Source: Phycisphaerae bacterium (GTDB taxonomy: Bacteria > Planctomycetota > Phycisphaerae > Sedimentisphaerales > SG8-4). Taken from it: DNA of 21,655 nucleotides. Position 1 is the stretch's first letter. Each line of letters starts with the position of its first letter. Where the stretch lies: contig JAUVYQ010000028.1 of assembly GCA_030603035.1 (NCBI GenBank), positions 1-21,655 on the forward strand, written 5' to 3'. Positions 7,522 through 14,212 of this stretch are shown piece by piece. Position numbers and translations under genes: made by a program. The notes beneath the pieces are model-generated. The model was not told where the DNA came from. It made no database searches and saw nothing but the letters and a program-made list of their open reading frames with translations.

Positions 7522-8313
7522 TTACGGATTCATTACGATTATGGCTACACTGTTCAGGCCTTCTATGTTACAGACGGGTTTTACCGTTATATCCCAGAGC
7601 AGGGGTTCAACGCCCTCTTTGCATTGGGCTACTTTTCCTATAATCATCAGGTCATCCAGAAGTCCTATCTTTTTGTCGGCATAAACGACGTCGCCGACCT
7701 TGACCTTGTGTTTTGTAGAGAGCATTGGAATTTTAGCTGAATTGCTGCCGGTGCCCTGCATTATCCTGCTTACGTTTAGTCTGCCTATCTTTATTGCTAT
7801 ATTGGATGTGGGGTCTGTAACGAGCTTAACCTGAGCCGACCGGAAGGAGACGTTGGATATTGTTCCGATGATACTGTTTTCGCCCAGGACGAACTGGCCC
7901 TTACGGAGGCCGTGCTTTTTGCCGCGATTGATAATCAGCTCGCTGTGCAATGTGTCGGAGTCTCTAATGACATCGGCTAAAATAAATTTCACGTCTTCTA
8001 AAGGGAATCTATCGGGCAGCCCGGACAGTTTTTCAACCTTTTTACGTTCTTGCTCCAGCCATTTCTCAAGGTTGGTAATATGGTTTTTGTACTCTCTGTG
8101 GGTGGCGGGGTCTATGAGTCCGCCCCTGGCGGACCGGGTATGCGCCGAAAGTGAGATGTTTCTGCCGATACTTAAAGGCCAGCGAAAAATGCGAGCGAAA
8201 GCGAACTGAAATCTATTTGTCAGATTCTGTGGGGCAAACAGGAAGATGAACCCGGCTAACATAAACCAGATGAATAACATTGCCCTGGAGACTCTGATTT
8301 GCTTCCTTGCCAT
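7522..8313 (-). CDS. mreC: rod shape-determining protein MreC
   Basis: Bitopic protein of the elongasome. Its periplasmic domain binds PBP2 and switches it on. The 263 residues comprise a membrane anchor (about 11-28), a coiled coil (about 72-98, with ITNLEKWLEQERKKVEKL) and the MreC beta-domain (about 105-260). The latter shows DSDTLHSELIINRGKKHGLRKGQ, VGTISNVSFRSAQVKL-like strands and a closing LNSVAIIVMNP. The length is within the family range. The ATG at 8313 lacks a clear ribosome binding site; a heptad array lies just upstream. The stop codon lies within the last unit of a T-rich array. Transcribed after mreB and before mreD. Confidence 0.93.
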   Translation of the reverse strand: MARKQIRVSRAMLFIWFMLAGFIFLFAPQNLTNRFQFAFARIFRWPLSIGRNISLSAHTRSARGGLIDPATHREYKNHITNLEKWLEQERKKVEKLSGLPDRFPLEDVKFILADVIRDSDTLHSELIINRGKKHGLRKGQFVLGENSIIGTISNVSFRSAQVKLVTDPTSNIAIKIGRLNVSRIMQGTGSNSAKIPMLSTKHKVKVGDVVYADKKIGLLDDLMIIGKVAQCKEGVEPLLWDITVKPVCNIEGLNSVAIIVMNP

Positions 8314-8330
8314 ATCAGATTGATTATTTT

Positions 8331-8365
8331 CTATTGACTATTTTCTATTGACTATTTTCTATTCT
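8331..8365. repeat. heptad array between mreB and mreC (CTATTNN units)
   Basis: Five 7-base units: CTATTGA, CTATTTT, CTATTGA, CTATTTT, CTATTCT. It lies 18 bases upstream of the mreC start, where a ribosome binding site region would begin. Confidence 0.85.
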
Positions 8366-8405
8366 TTCGTTGTGTGCCGCGTGTATTTGGCCGTGCGATA
8401 TAAAC

Positions 8406-8440
8406 AATAGTCAATATTCAATCGTCAATTGACAATGCTT
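8406..8440. repeat. heptad array ending at the mreB stop codon (AATNNTC units)
   Basis: Five 7-base units: AATAGTC, AATATTC, AATCGTC, AATTGAC, AATGCTT. The mreB stop (8442-8444) follows after one base. Confidence 0.8.
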
Positions 8441-8441
8441 T

Positions 8442-9497
8442 TTATTCCCATCCGTATTCATTATGGTCCATCGTATCCTTCCACAACTCGAGGTTTTCCA
8501 GGTAGACGCTGGTACCGCGTGCTACACAGCTCAGCGGGTCCTCGACCCTCTCGACCCTCAAGCCGGTTGCGTTTGCCAGTACCATATCCATTCCCCGCAG
8601 GAGTGCGGTACCGCCGCAGATGTGCACGCCGTTGTCGATCAAATCGGCGGCCAATTCCGGCTGGGCCTTTTCCAGCGTTGCCGTAACTGTATCTATGATT
8701 GTAGCGATGGGGTCACGGAGGGCCTCACGGATTTCCTCACTTGTTATAACAATTTTTCTTGGCAGGCCGGAGATGGTGTCTCTGCCGGTTACCTCCATTG
8801 TCAATTCCTCTTCCAGTGGAGTGGCAGAGCCGATTTGTATCTTGACTTTCTCGGCTCTCGGCTCGCCGATAAGCAGGTTGTATGTTCTTTTGAGATGGTT
8901 GATTACCGCTTCATCCATATCGTCGCCCCCGAGGCGGATTGATTGGGAGGTGGCGATGTCTGCCAGACTCATTATTGCCACTTCCGTAGTTCCGCCGCCG
9001 ATATCGACAATCATTGAAGCGGTAGGGTCTGTGATTGGCAGATTAGCTCCGATGCCTGCCGCCATTGGCTCATCGACCAGATAGACCTTTCGGGCGCCCG
9101 CCCGTTCGGCACTGTCTATGACGGCCCGGCGTTCGACCGCCGTTATTCCGCTCGGGACGGCAATTACCACTCGGGGCCTGACCAGGCCTCCCCTGCCGTG
9201 CACTTTTCGGATAAAATAGCCCAGCATCGCCTCGGTAATTTCAAAGTCACTGATTACGCCGTCTTTTAGAGGTCTTATTGCAGTAATTGAGCCGGGCGTT
9301 TTGCCAAGCATTTCGCGAGCAACCAGGCCAACCGCTTCGCCGTTATTGAGGACAATGTTGGTTCCTTTGCGAACTGCAACTACTGAGGGTTCGTTGAGGA
9401 CGATGCCTTTATCACGGACACAAACGAGGGTAGTGCACGTACCGAGGTCAATGCCCATATCCATGCTGAACCAGCCTAAGATTGTGTCCAGTAGCAC
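8442..9497 (-). CDS. mreB: rod shape-determining actin homologue MreB
   Basis: Cytoplasmic actin-like ATPase that forms membrane-associated filaments and orients side-wall synthesis. The protein has 351 residues, normal length. Visible are the phosphate-1 loop GIDLGTCTTLV (15-25), KGIVLNEPSVVAV, the phosphate-2 block VDIGGGTTEVAIMSL and the adenosine motif ICGGTALLRGMD near the C-terminus. The frame extends to a TTG at 9515. GTG 9497 is chosen because AGAAGGG lies eight bases before it, and nothing similar precedes the TTG. A promoter candidate (9531-9559) lies just upstream, so mreB can be transcribed apart from the two upstream genes as well as with mreC, mreD and mrdA. Confidence 0.95.
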   Translation of the reverse strand: MLLDTILGWFSMDMGIDLGTCTTLVCVRDKGIVLNEPSVVAVRKGTNIVLNNGEAVGLVAREMLGKTPGSITAIRPLKDGVISDFEITEAMLGYFIRKVHGRGGLVRPRVVIAVPSGITAVERRAVIDSAERAGARKVYLVDEPMAAGIGANLPITDPTASMIVDIGGGTTEVAIMSLADIATSQSIRLGGDDMDEAVINHLKRTYNLLIGEPRAEKVKIQIGSATPLEEELTMEVTGRDTISGLPRKIVITSEEIREALRDPIATIIDTVTATLEKAQPELAADLIDNGVHICGGTALLRGMDMVLANATGLRVERVEDPLSCVARGTSVYLENLELWKDTMDHNEYGWE

Positions 9498-9530
9498 TTT
9501 CGAGTCCCTTCTCAAATTTCAATTGACTAT

Positions 9531-9559
9531 TTTTTATAAATAAAGAGCGTAGTTGTCAA
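9531..9559 (-). promoter_or_regulatory. sigma-70-type promoter for mreBCD-mrdA
   Basis: On the minus strand a perfect -35 TTGACA (9559-9554) is followed after 17 bases by TAAAAA (9536-9531). A TATAAA variant lies at 15-base spacing. Transcription would start about 25 bases before the mreB start codon. The -35 begins directly at the end of a CCCCGTTAGAAAT repeat copy (9559-9572). Confidence 0.6.
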
Positions 9560-9671
9560 CCCCGTTAGAAATTTTCTTTTTTGTATCTTTGCCCCGGCAA
9601 TAGCCGCACTTCTAACGGGATGTACCATATTGTTCCTTGTCATCCACGTTATCCACAATTTCTAACGGGGT
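9559..9671. repeat. MITE-like element with 14-bp terminal inverted repeats, copy 1
   Basis: ACCCCGTTAGAAAT (9559-9572) and its exact reverse complement ATTTCTAACGGGGT (9658-9671) bound 113 bases. A third, shorter copy (TTCTAACGGGAT, 9610-9621) lies inside. There is no open frame inside. The element fills most of the gap between the small membrane-protein gene and mreB. The same 14-mer pair recurs at 17589-17649. Confidence 0.75.
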
Positions 9672-9685
9672 CAATAGTCAATTTG

Positions 9686-9844
9686 CTACGGAATTTCGAA
9701 GATTGAGCCATACTGAAAGTAGCACTTATAGGCTACGAACGCTGCTGCAGCCAGCACTACACAAAATGCCAAAGCAAGAATGACCGTATAAAGGTTATCA
9801 GATGCGGTTACCTTTCCACCGCGAGTCTGCCCATTGGGACTCAT
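9686..9844 (-). CDS. small single-span membrane protein upstream of mreB
   Basis: A 52-residue frame: polar N-terminus MSPNGQTRGGKVTASDN, one strong membrane helix (about 20-39, VILALAFCVVLAAAAFVAY) and a short tail ending SIFEIP. GAGG lies nine bases before the ATG at 9844, and the frame follows the upstream coiled-coil gene by 42 bases in the same direction. I do not recognise a family. Reality is supported by the ribosome binding site, the clean topology and the operon position; a frame this short could still be chance. If real, it would be a membrane peptide made with the mre genes, perhaps an elongasome accessory; that role is inference. Confidence 0.6.
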   Translation of the reverse strand: MSPNGQTRGGKVTASDNLYTVILALAFCVVLAAAAFVAYKCYFQYGSIFEIP

Positions 9845-9886
9845 ATATCAGCCTCACAATGAATAGCGGATAGCATATACTCTATC

Positions 9887-10762
9887 TTATAAATTAGTAG
9901 ATATGTTATCACCAGCTTTTGGTTGTTTCTTTTTTATAAGCTCGAGGACGCCGACGGCCTCTTCTGCGTCGACGTCTATGATTAGAATATCGCAAATAAA
10001 ATCAGCGCCGCGAGTTACGTGGAATTTCATACCTGTTTTGACGCCTGCTGCTTTGCCGATGGATATGCTGGCCATAGAATTTTTCAAATCCACCGCCCTG
10101 ATTAATCCTTTCAACTCGATATCTCTGGTTTCGGGTATAATCGGTCGAGCTATGGCTTTTTCCACTGTGACCGGCACAAGCTCAGTAGCGCGTTTGTCAA
10201 ACGGCTGTAAGAGCTTGCCCAACCTGTCCTGCAATTCAGACTTTTCTTCGAGGAGGCGTTTCGTTTTTTCGTCCAGCATCACTATTACAGCCATTTTCTC
10301 CTCTAAACTGGTTGTGAGCTGATTGAGCTCTTTGCGGCCCTTGATTTGTTCAGCTTCAAGTCTGTGTACATTGTCGAGGGTATTTTTTAATAACTGCGTA
10401 TTCTCATCGGTAGTTTTGGAGAAATCCATTACTATAGCCGCCCAGCTATTTACTCTTCGAAGCGCATCGTCTTTTTCCGCTTCAACAATCTTGAACTGAC
10501 TCTGTAATTCCTCAAATTTTATTGTCAGTGAGGTGATTTCATTACGTAGTTTGTCTTCCAGACGTTGCTTTTCGTCGACCTTCTCGCTTAATTGCTTTGT
10601 GAGACTTCCGACTTTCTTCTCAAAGGCGTCTCTTTCGGCCTTCAGGTCGTCGTACATTTGTCTGTAATTATCAGCGTTGGCCACGTAAGTTACGACAATG
10701 CCGCAGAGGAAGATTGAGGATATTGTCAGCAAAACTATTAAAATTTTTGTAAGTGTACTCAA
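9887..10762 (-). CDS. membrane-anchored coiled-coil protein with C-terminal beta domain, upstream of mreB
   Basis: A 291-residue bitopic protein with a membrane anchor (about 5-27), a long coiled coil (about 33-200, rich in E, K, L, Q) and a compact C-terminal domain (about 215-290). That domain has alternating strands and a GKAAGVKTGMKFHVTR turn, reminiscent of FlgT C-terminal-like beta domains. The architecture resembles an elongated MreC. The start is the TTG at 10762 because AAAGGAG lies five bases before it; ATG 10777 and a TTG at 10828 are in frame but the binding site falls inside or after them. Stop is followed after 42 bases by the 52-residue membrane protein and then mreB. The function is unknown; context suggests a rod-complex partner. 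Confidence 0.82.
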   Translation of the reverse strand: MSTLTKILIVLLTISSIFLCGIVVTYVANADNYRQMYDDLKAERDAFEKKVGSLTKQLSEKVDEKQRLEDKLRNEITSLTIKFEELQSQFKIVEAEKDDALRRVNSWAAIVMDFSKTTDENTQLLKNTLDNVHRLEAEQIKGRKELNQLTTSLEEKMAVIVMLDEKTKRLLEEKSELQDRLGKLLQPFDKRATELVPVTVEKAIARPIIPETRDIELKGLIRAVDLKNSMASISIGKAAGVKTGMKFHVTRGADFICDILIIDVDAEEAVGVLELIKKKQPKAGDNISTNL

Positions 10763-10925
10763 AACAACTCCTTTCATTAGCTGTGGTCCCATTTTGCGAT
10801 AGTTACAGTCCGCAAGACCAACGGCCAATTTTCGGGGCCCGCAAAATGGGAAGCCGCTCGTTTTTTTGACGCAGATTTCGCTGAAAGAGTTTTTTAGCCA
10901 CAGATTTCACGGATTTTTTATTTTT

Positions 10926-10978
10926 GCCACAAAGGCACCAAGTTTTTTCAATTTATAATTTCTTCGTGACTTTGTGGC
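10926..10978. repeat. GCCACAAAG inverted repeat
   Basis: Two 17-base arms, 10926-10942 and 10962-10978, match in inverted orientation at 15 of 17 positions, with an AT-rich 19-base loop. A GTGGCAAAAAAG relative appears at the extreme right of the window, 21644-21655, in the opposite sense. Confidence 0.7.
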
Positions 10979-10996
10979 TATTTTTGTTTTTATTCT

Positions 10997-11024
10997 ATCT
11001 GCGTTAATCAACGTAATCTGCGTC
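10997..11024. repeat. ATCTGCGTTAA dispersed repeat, copy 1
   Basis: A 28-base unit (ATCTGCG...ATCTGCGTC, itself two ATCTGCG halves). 23 of 28 bases match 16893-16920 at the start of the hydrolase gene. Confidence 0.65.
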
Positions 11025-11038
11025 TAAATATATCTGGG

Positions 11039-11069
11039 TTAACCCCGCCCCTCCGAGGGGCTGGGTTAA
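11039..11069. repeat. GC-rich hairpin
   Basis: TTAACCC (11039-11045) pairs with GGGTTAA (11063-11069), and the inner CCCCT (11048-11052) pairs with AGGGG (11056-11060) around a 3-base loop. No T-run follows, so a dispersed hairpin element is likelier than a terminator. Confidence 0.65.
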
Positions 11070-11144
11070 TCAGCGTCTAATTCTTTACAAGGCAAATCGC
11101 ATGCTGCCCGTGGGCGTTACGCCGTTTACCTATATTACCATTAT

Positions 11145-11173
11145 ATTTTACGCTCTATGCTCCAAAAGGTCAA
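11145..11173 (-). promoter_or_regulatory. promoter candidate upstream of the coiled-coil/mre operon
   Basis: Minus strand TTGACC (11173-11168), 17-base spacer, TAAAAT (11150-11145); five of six consensus bases in each box. It would drive the coiled-coil gene with a leader of about 370 bases that crosses the repeat cluster. Confidence 0.45.
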
Positions 11174-11223
11174 GTTATTTTTGTCAAATCCCCTAAGTCC
11201 GTTGTAAATCTTTGTTTTTCGTC

Positions 11224-12288
11224 CTATATTCCTGCCTCCTCGTCGGTTATACAGTGGAAAACGGCCATAGCGGCGGCAATACGGACGGATTTTGACTCGT
11301 CTTTGAGAAACCGCGGCAGAAATCTTATAAGACGTGGTGTTCCAATTCGTCCTATCGCCAGTGCCGTCCGGACGTTAACCCGTTCGAGGGCCTTTTTGTC
11401 CAGGCGGGCAGTGAGATTTTTCGTAAAAACATCGAGAACTTCCGGCTCTCCGAGGGTGTCTTCAAGCGTACCGAGCTGTTCGGCAGCGGCCAGTCGGACC
11501 TCTAATATGTCATCATCCAGCATAGTAATCAGGGCATTTTTGGCCTCTCTTGTTCCCAGCGCCCCCATTGCCCTTATACCGATGACTCTGACGTCAGCGT
11601 ATTTACTAATCAGCATTGGCCAGACCCTCGGAATTATTCGCTCGTCACCGAGCATTGCTATGGCTTCCGCCGTCTGGAATATGACTTTGTCGTCCGAATC
11701 TTTGCGTCCGAGGGTCCACCATAAGACCTGTCGAGTTAGTTCGCTTTTATCGCCGCTTTTTCCCAGCAGTAAAGCCGCATTGGCCCTGACGGTCTGGTCG
11801 TTGCCGGCTATCGCATTGCGAAAGAGTTTGAGACTGCCGGCAGAACCGAGCTTGCTCATCGCATAAGCGGCGGCAATTCTGACGTTTTCGTTTTCATCTT
11901 TCAATAATTGCCTTACCGAGCTTTCGGCGAGTGAGTATTCCAGGTCGCCCACAGCTAAAGCAGCCACGAATCTAACCGGCGCAAATTCATCTTTTAGCAG
12001 CCGTTGTACTTTAGGCATCAATCTGATTTGTCTGGTGACTGCGACAGCTTCGATGGCATTATTCCTGATGTCAGGATTATCGTCAGCTAAACCTTCCCGG
12101 ACAATTCGGGTGGCTTCGGGTATAAGCTCATCGACGGAGACGGCATCAGGCCATCTTACAGTTGTTTGCATTTTCGGCAGTCCATTGCATCCGAAGGCGA
12201 ATATCACGTAAGTCATAATCGTAAAAGTGGCGATTAGCCTTGTGCACTTTGCTTTTTGTTTTTTAGCGTTTTTAGATTTATTTTTCAT
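11224..12288 (-). CDS. HEAT-repeat lipoprotein
   Basis: A 354-residue predicted lipoprotein. It has a lysine-rich N-terminus, a hydrophobic segment (about 18-31) and a lipobox FAFGC with Cys34 as lipidation site. Then come about seven or eight HEAT-like helical pairs (about 50-350), each around the pattern NPDIRNNAIEAVAV, NVRIAAAYAMSKLG, DVRVIGIRAMGALG, EVRLAAAEQLGTL or SVRIAAAMAVF. HEAT solenoids bind proteins; no catalytic motif is seen. ATG 12288 is chosen: GGTGG precedes it and it overlaps the lnt stop by 11 bases, so translation is probably coupled. A longer start at 12315 lies inside lnt and would spoil the signal peptide. Co-transcription with lnt fits a product needing acylation. Confidence 0.85.
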   Translation of the reverse strand: MKNKSKNAKKQKAKCTRLIATFTIMTYVIFAFGCNGLPKMQTTVRWPDAVSVDELIPEATRIVREGLADDNPDIRNNAIEAVAVTRQIRLMPKVQRLLKDEFAPVRFVAALAVGDLEYSLAESSVRQLLKDENENVRIAAAYAMSKLGSAGSLKLFRNAIAGNDQTVRANAALLLGKSGDKSELTRQVLWWTLGRKDSDDKVIFQTAEAIAMLGDERIIPRVWPMLISKYADVRVIGIRAMGALGTREAKNALITMLDDDILEVRLAAAEQLGTLEDTLGEPEVLDVFTKNLTARLDKKALERVNVRTALAIGRIGTPRLIRFLPRFLKDESKSVRIAAAMAVFHCITDEEAGI

Positions 12289-14212
12289 TTCGCCACCGCC
12301 GCAAAGAAACAACATATTTTTTATTTCGGACAGCTGTCGCCGAGCGTGGTACTATTATGAGCAAAACAAGACAGAGAGCACAACAAAAATCCAGCCATTG
12401 CCCGTATTTACTAAAAAATGTAGTCCTTTTATCTATCGGCATTTCATCGACGAACCATCCAGCGATACCCTTGCGTTCCATAGCCTTATGTGGCAAAGTG
12501 CCGTCCAGAGCACCATTTTTTACACGTCCGAGGGTGTCGATGAGGCAGCTTACGCCGGTATTGACGCTTCGCAAGACGGCAAGTCTGTTTTCGACGGCCC
12601 TGAAGGCGCAAATAGCTGCGTGCTGAGGAAGTTCTGTGCTGGGAAAAACTTTTCCGTTCTTAAATCGGACGAACCACCCGTCATTACTTATATTGACAAG
12701 CCAGTCGATTTGCTTTCGCCCCTGGCGGTCCAATGCGAATCTTCGTGCAATTGCAGGCATAGTGGCCTCATAACAAATCATTACGCTGAATTTGTAAATT
12801 CGATTCTCGATTCTCGATTCTCGAAGCCCGATTTTCAACTTTCTTTTTACCGCAGAGTCTGCCAAGTTGTCGTTTCCGCGAAAGCAGGAATCCATTTCAT
12901 CTTTTTTCTCTGCAGTCTCTACGTTCTCGGCGGTTAATTTTTTTGTCAGGTGGGTCATTTCAAAGACGGTGTATTCGCTGCCTGCGTCGAGTGAATGGTC
13001 GAAATTATATGGATTAAATTTCATCACCAGCTTAAAAAGTAAAGGAAAACTCTTTCTGAAAGGCAGCACTTCGCCGAAGAGGACCAGGTGAATTTTACTG
13101 TATTGTTTGTCCGATTGCTGCCCGTCGGGCTTGTAGAGGAATGCTGAATTATACTTTTCGGCTAAATAAATCGTCAAATCTTCCCGGACTTCCGGCTTGC
13201 CGCCGTAAGCTCCTACAAGCACAAAAGCGGTATTTTTCGAATGGTCCCTGAGGGCCTTGTCGAAGATTTTGAAAGAATGTGAAGAATCCAGAAGGCCTAA
13301 TACTCTTGCGTCTAATGTCGCCTGCACCATTGTCTCGGGCCAGACGATTAGTTCGGCACCGGCCTGGGCACTGGCTTTACTTTGCTGCATCAGCTCATCA
13401 AATATCGTCTGAGATGTCTGCTTAGCGTATTGGCCCTGGCCCCTCAGTGCCTCTCGCTTGACTGCCTGCGGGACGTTTGACTGCAGGGAGGCAACCACGG
13501 GACCGGTCTCGACGAATTCGTCTTCCTGGCTTATCCTCCATCGCCCATAGAAGACCGTGGCAAGCAGTGCAGCGCACACTACAGCCGTTTTTATAAAGTT
13601 GCTGACTTTGAAAATACTCTTCCAGCATCGAGTATCTAGTATCGAGTCCGTCGGTACGGCGCCGGATGACGCACATCGAGTATCGAGTATCAATTCAGCC
13701 AGCAGACCGTTGACCATTGCTATCAGAAAAGAAAGACCCGCTGCGCCGAATATGTCGGCTATCTGGATGAGCGTGATATTCTGGTACTGGCTGTGAGCCA
13801 GGAACCGCCAGAAAAAGCCGCCTAAAAAAAGGCCCTGCAGACGTTCTGCGCCGACGAATAGTACACCCGCCGCCAGAAATAGCGGTATCTTTTTTATTCT
13901 GCAATAACGCAAACAAAGCGCCAGTATCGGCCAGTGTACGGCCGTGTACAGGCAAAAGGCGGCCCAGCCCACCACCGTTATGGGAAATATCCAGTACAGA
14001 TTGGCGAGCCAATAGCAGAGTGAAATTAAGTAGGCGGCAAGTGCTAATCGCTTGGGTTTTGCACTCGGCGAACAGGCCAGGATGAAAGGTACCAGCGACA
14101 CCCACGCCAGCGGCGAGAAGCTAATCGGCGCCTGAATCACCGTCAGCATCGCCGCACTGGCAATGAATGGTAAGCAAAGCAGGAAAATATTCTTTACCTT
14201 CGCATTTTTCAA
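12278..14212 (-). CDS. lnt: apolipoprotein N-acyltransferase Lnt with translated repeat insertions
   Basis: Inner-membrane nitrilase-fold enzyme that adds the third acyl chain to the N-terminal cysteine of lipoproteins. Several N-terminal membrane helices (to about 225) precede the periplasmic nitrilase domain, and a closing helix lies at about 606-622. The catalytic triad is visible: E293 in LIVWPET, K373 in YSKIHLVLFGE, C480 in VMICYEA. With 644 residues it is much longer than E. coli Lnt (512). The Lys-Cys distance is 107 versus 52 in E. coli because residues about 422-471 consist of translated repeats. A smaller repeat insertion lies at about 175-198. The TTG start overlaps the methyltransferase stop by four bases (TTGA). 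Confidence 0.92.
   Translation of the reverse strand: MKNAKVKNIFLLCLPFIASAAMLTVIQAPISFSPLAWVSLVPFILACSPSAKPKRLALAAYLISLCYWLANLYWIFPITVVGWAAFCLYTAVHWPILALCLRYCRIKKIPLFLAAGVLFVGAERLQGLFLGGFFWRFLAHSQYQNITLIQIADIFGAAGLSFLIAMVNGLLAELILDTRCASSGAVPTDSILDTRCWKSIFKVSNFIKTAVVCAALLATVFYGRWRISQEDEFVETGPVVASLQSNVPQAVKREALRGQGQYAKQTSQTIFDELMQQSKASAQAGAELIVWPETMVQATLDARVLGLLDSSHSFKIFDKALRDHSKNTAFVLVGAYGGKPEVREDLTIYLAEKYNSAFLYKPDGQQSDKQYSKIHLVLFGEVLPFRKSFPLLFKLVMKFNPYNFDHSLDAGSEYTVFEMTHLTKKLTAENVETAEKKDEMDSCFRGNDNLADSAVKRKLKIGLRESRIENRIYKFSVMICYEATMPAIARRFALDRQGRKQIDWLVNISNDGWFVRFKNGKVFPSTELPQHAAICAFRAVENRLAVLRSVNTGVSCLIDTLGRVKNGALDGTLPHKAMERKGIAGWFVDEMPIDKRTTFFSKYGQWLDFCCALCLVLLIIVPRSATAVRNKKYVVSLRRWRNEK
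12802..12829. repeat. heptad array inside lnt (GATTCTC units)
   Basis: GATTCTC three times then GAAGCCC; read on the minus strand as LRESRIENR. It is the part of the lnt insertion nearest the catalytic cysteine. Confidence 0.85.
12871..12895 (-). repeat. REP-like palindrome, copy 3, inside lnt
   Basis: The minus strand reads GGATTCCTGCTTTCGC and then a variant arm; 22 of 25 bases equal the copy at 4471-4495. It is translated in lnt as MDSCFRGND, the typical reading of this element. Confidence 0.8.
13627..13695. repeat. paired heptad arrays inside lnt (ATCGAGT units)
   Basis: ATCGAGT, ATCTAGT, ATCGAGT (13627-13647) and ATCGAGT, ATCGAGT, ATCAATT (13675-13695) are read on the minus strand as two ILDTRC-type strings around SGAVPTD. 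They lie at about residues 175-196, near a membrane helix of Lnt. Confidence 0.8.

Larger units (their letters stand above)
10763..11223. other. gene-free 460-base stretch made largely of repeats
   Basis: I see no supported gene. The stretch contains GACGCAGATTTCGCTGA (10869-10885), an imperfect inverted pair GCCACAAAGGCACCAAG / CTTCGTGACTTTGTGGC (10926-10942, 10962-10978; 15 of 17 pair), the ATCTGCGTTAATCAACG repeat (10997-11024), a strong hairpin (11039-11069) and a promoter candidate (11145-11173). Confidence 0.8.

Noticed and set aside
9498..9515. TTG start of mreB at 9515
   Set aside because: The AGAAGGG ribosome binding site lies inside this extension and is well spaced for the GTG at 9497. 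Cannot be fully excluded.
12227..12937. 236-residue open frame on the plus strand
   Set aside because: Antisense to lnt and the HEAT lipoprotein; no motifs or ribosome binding site.
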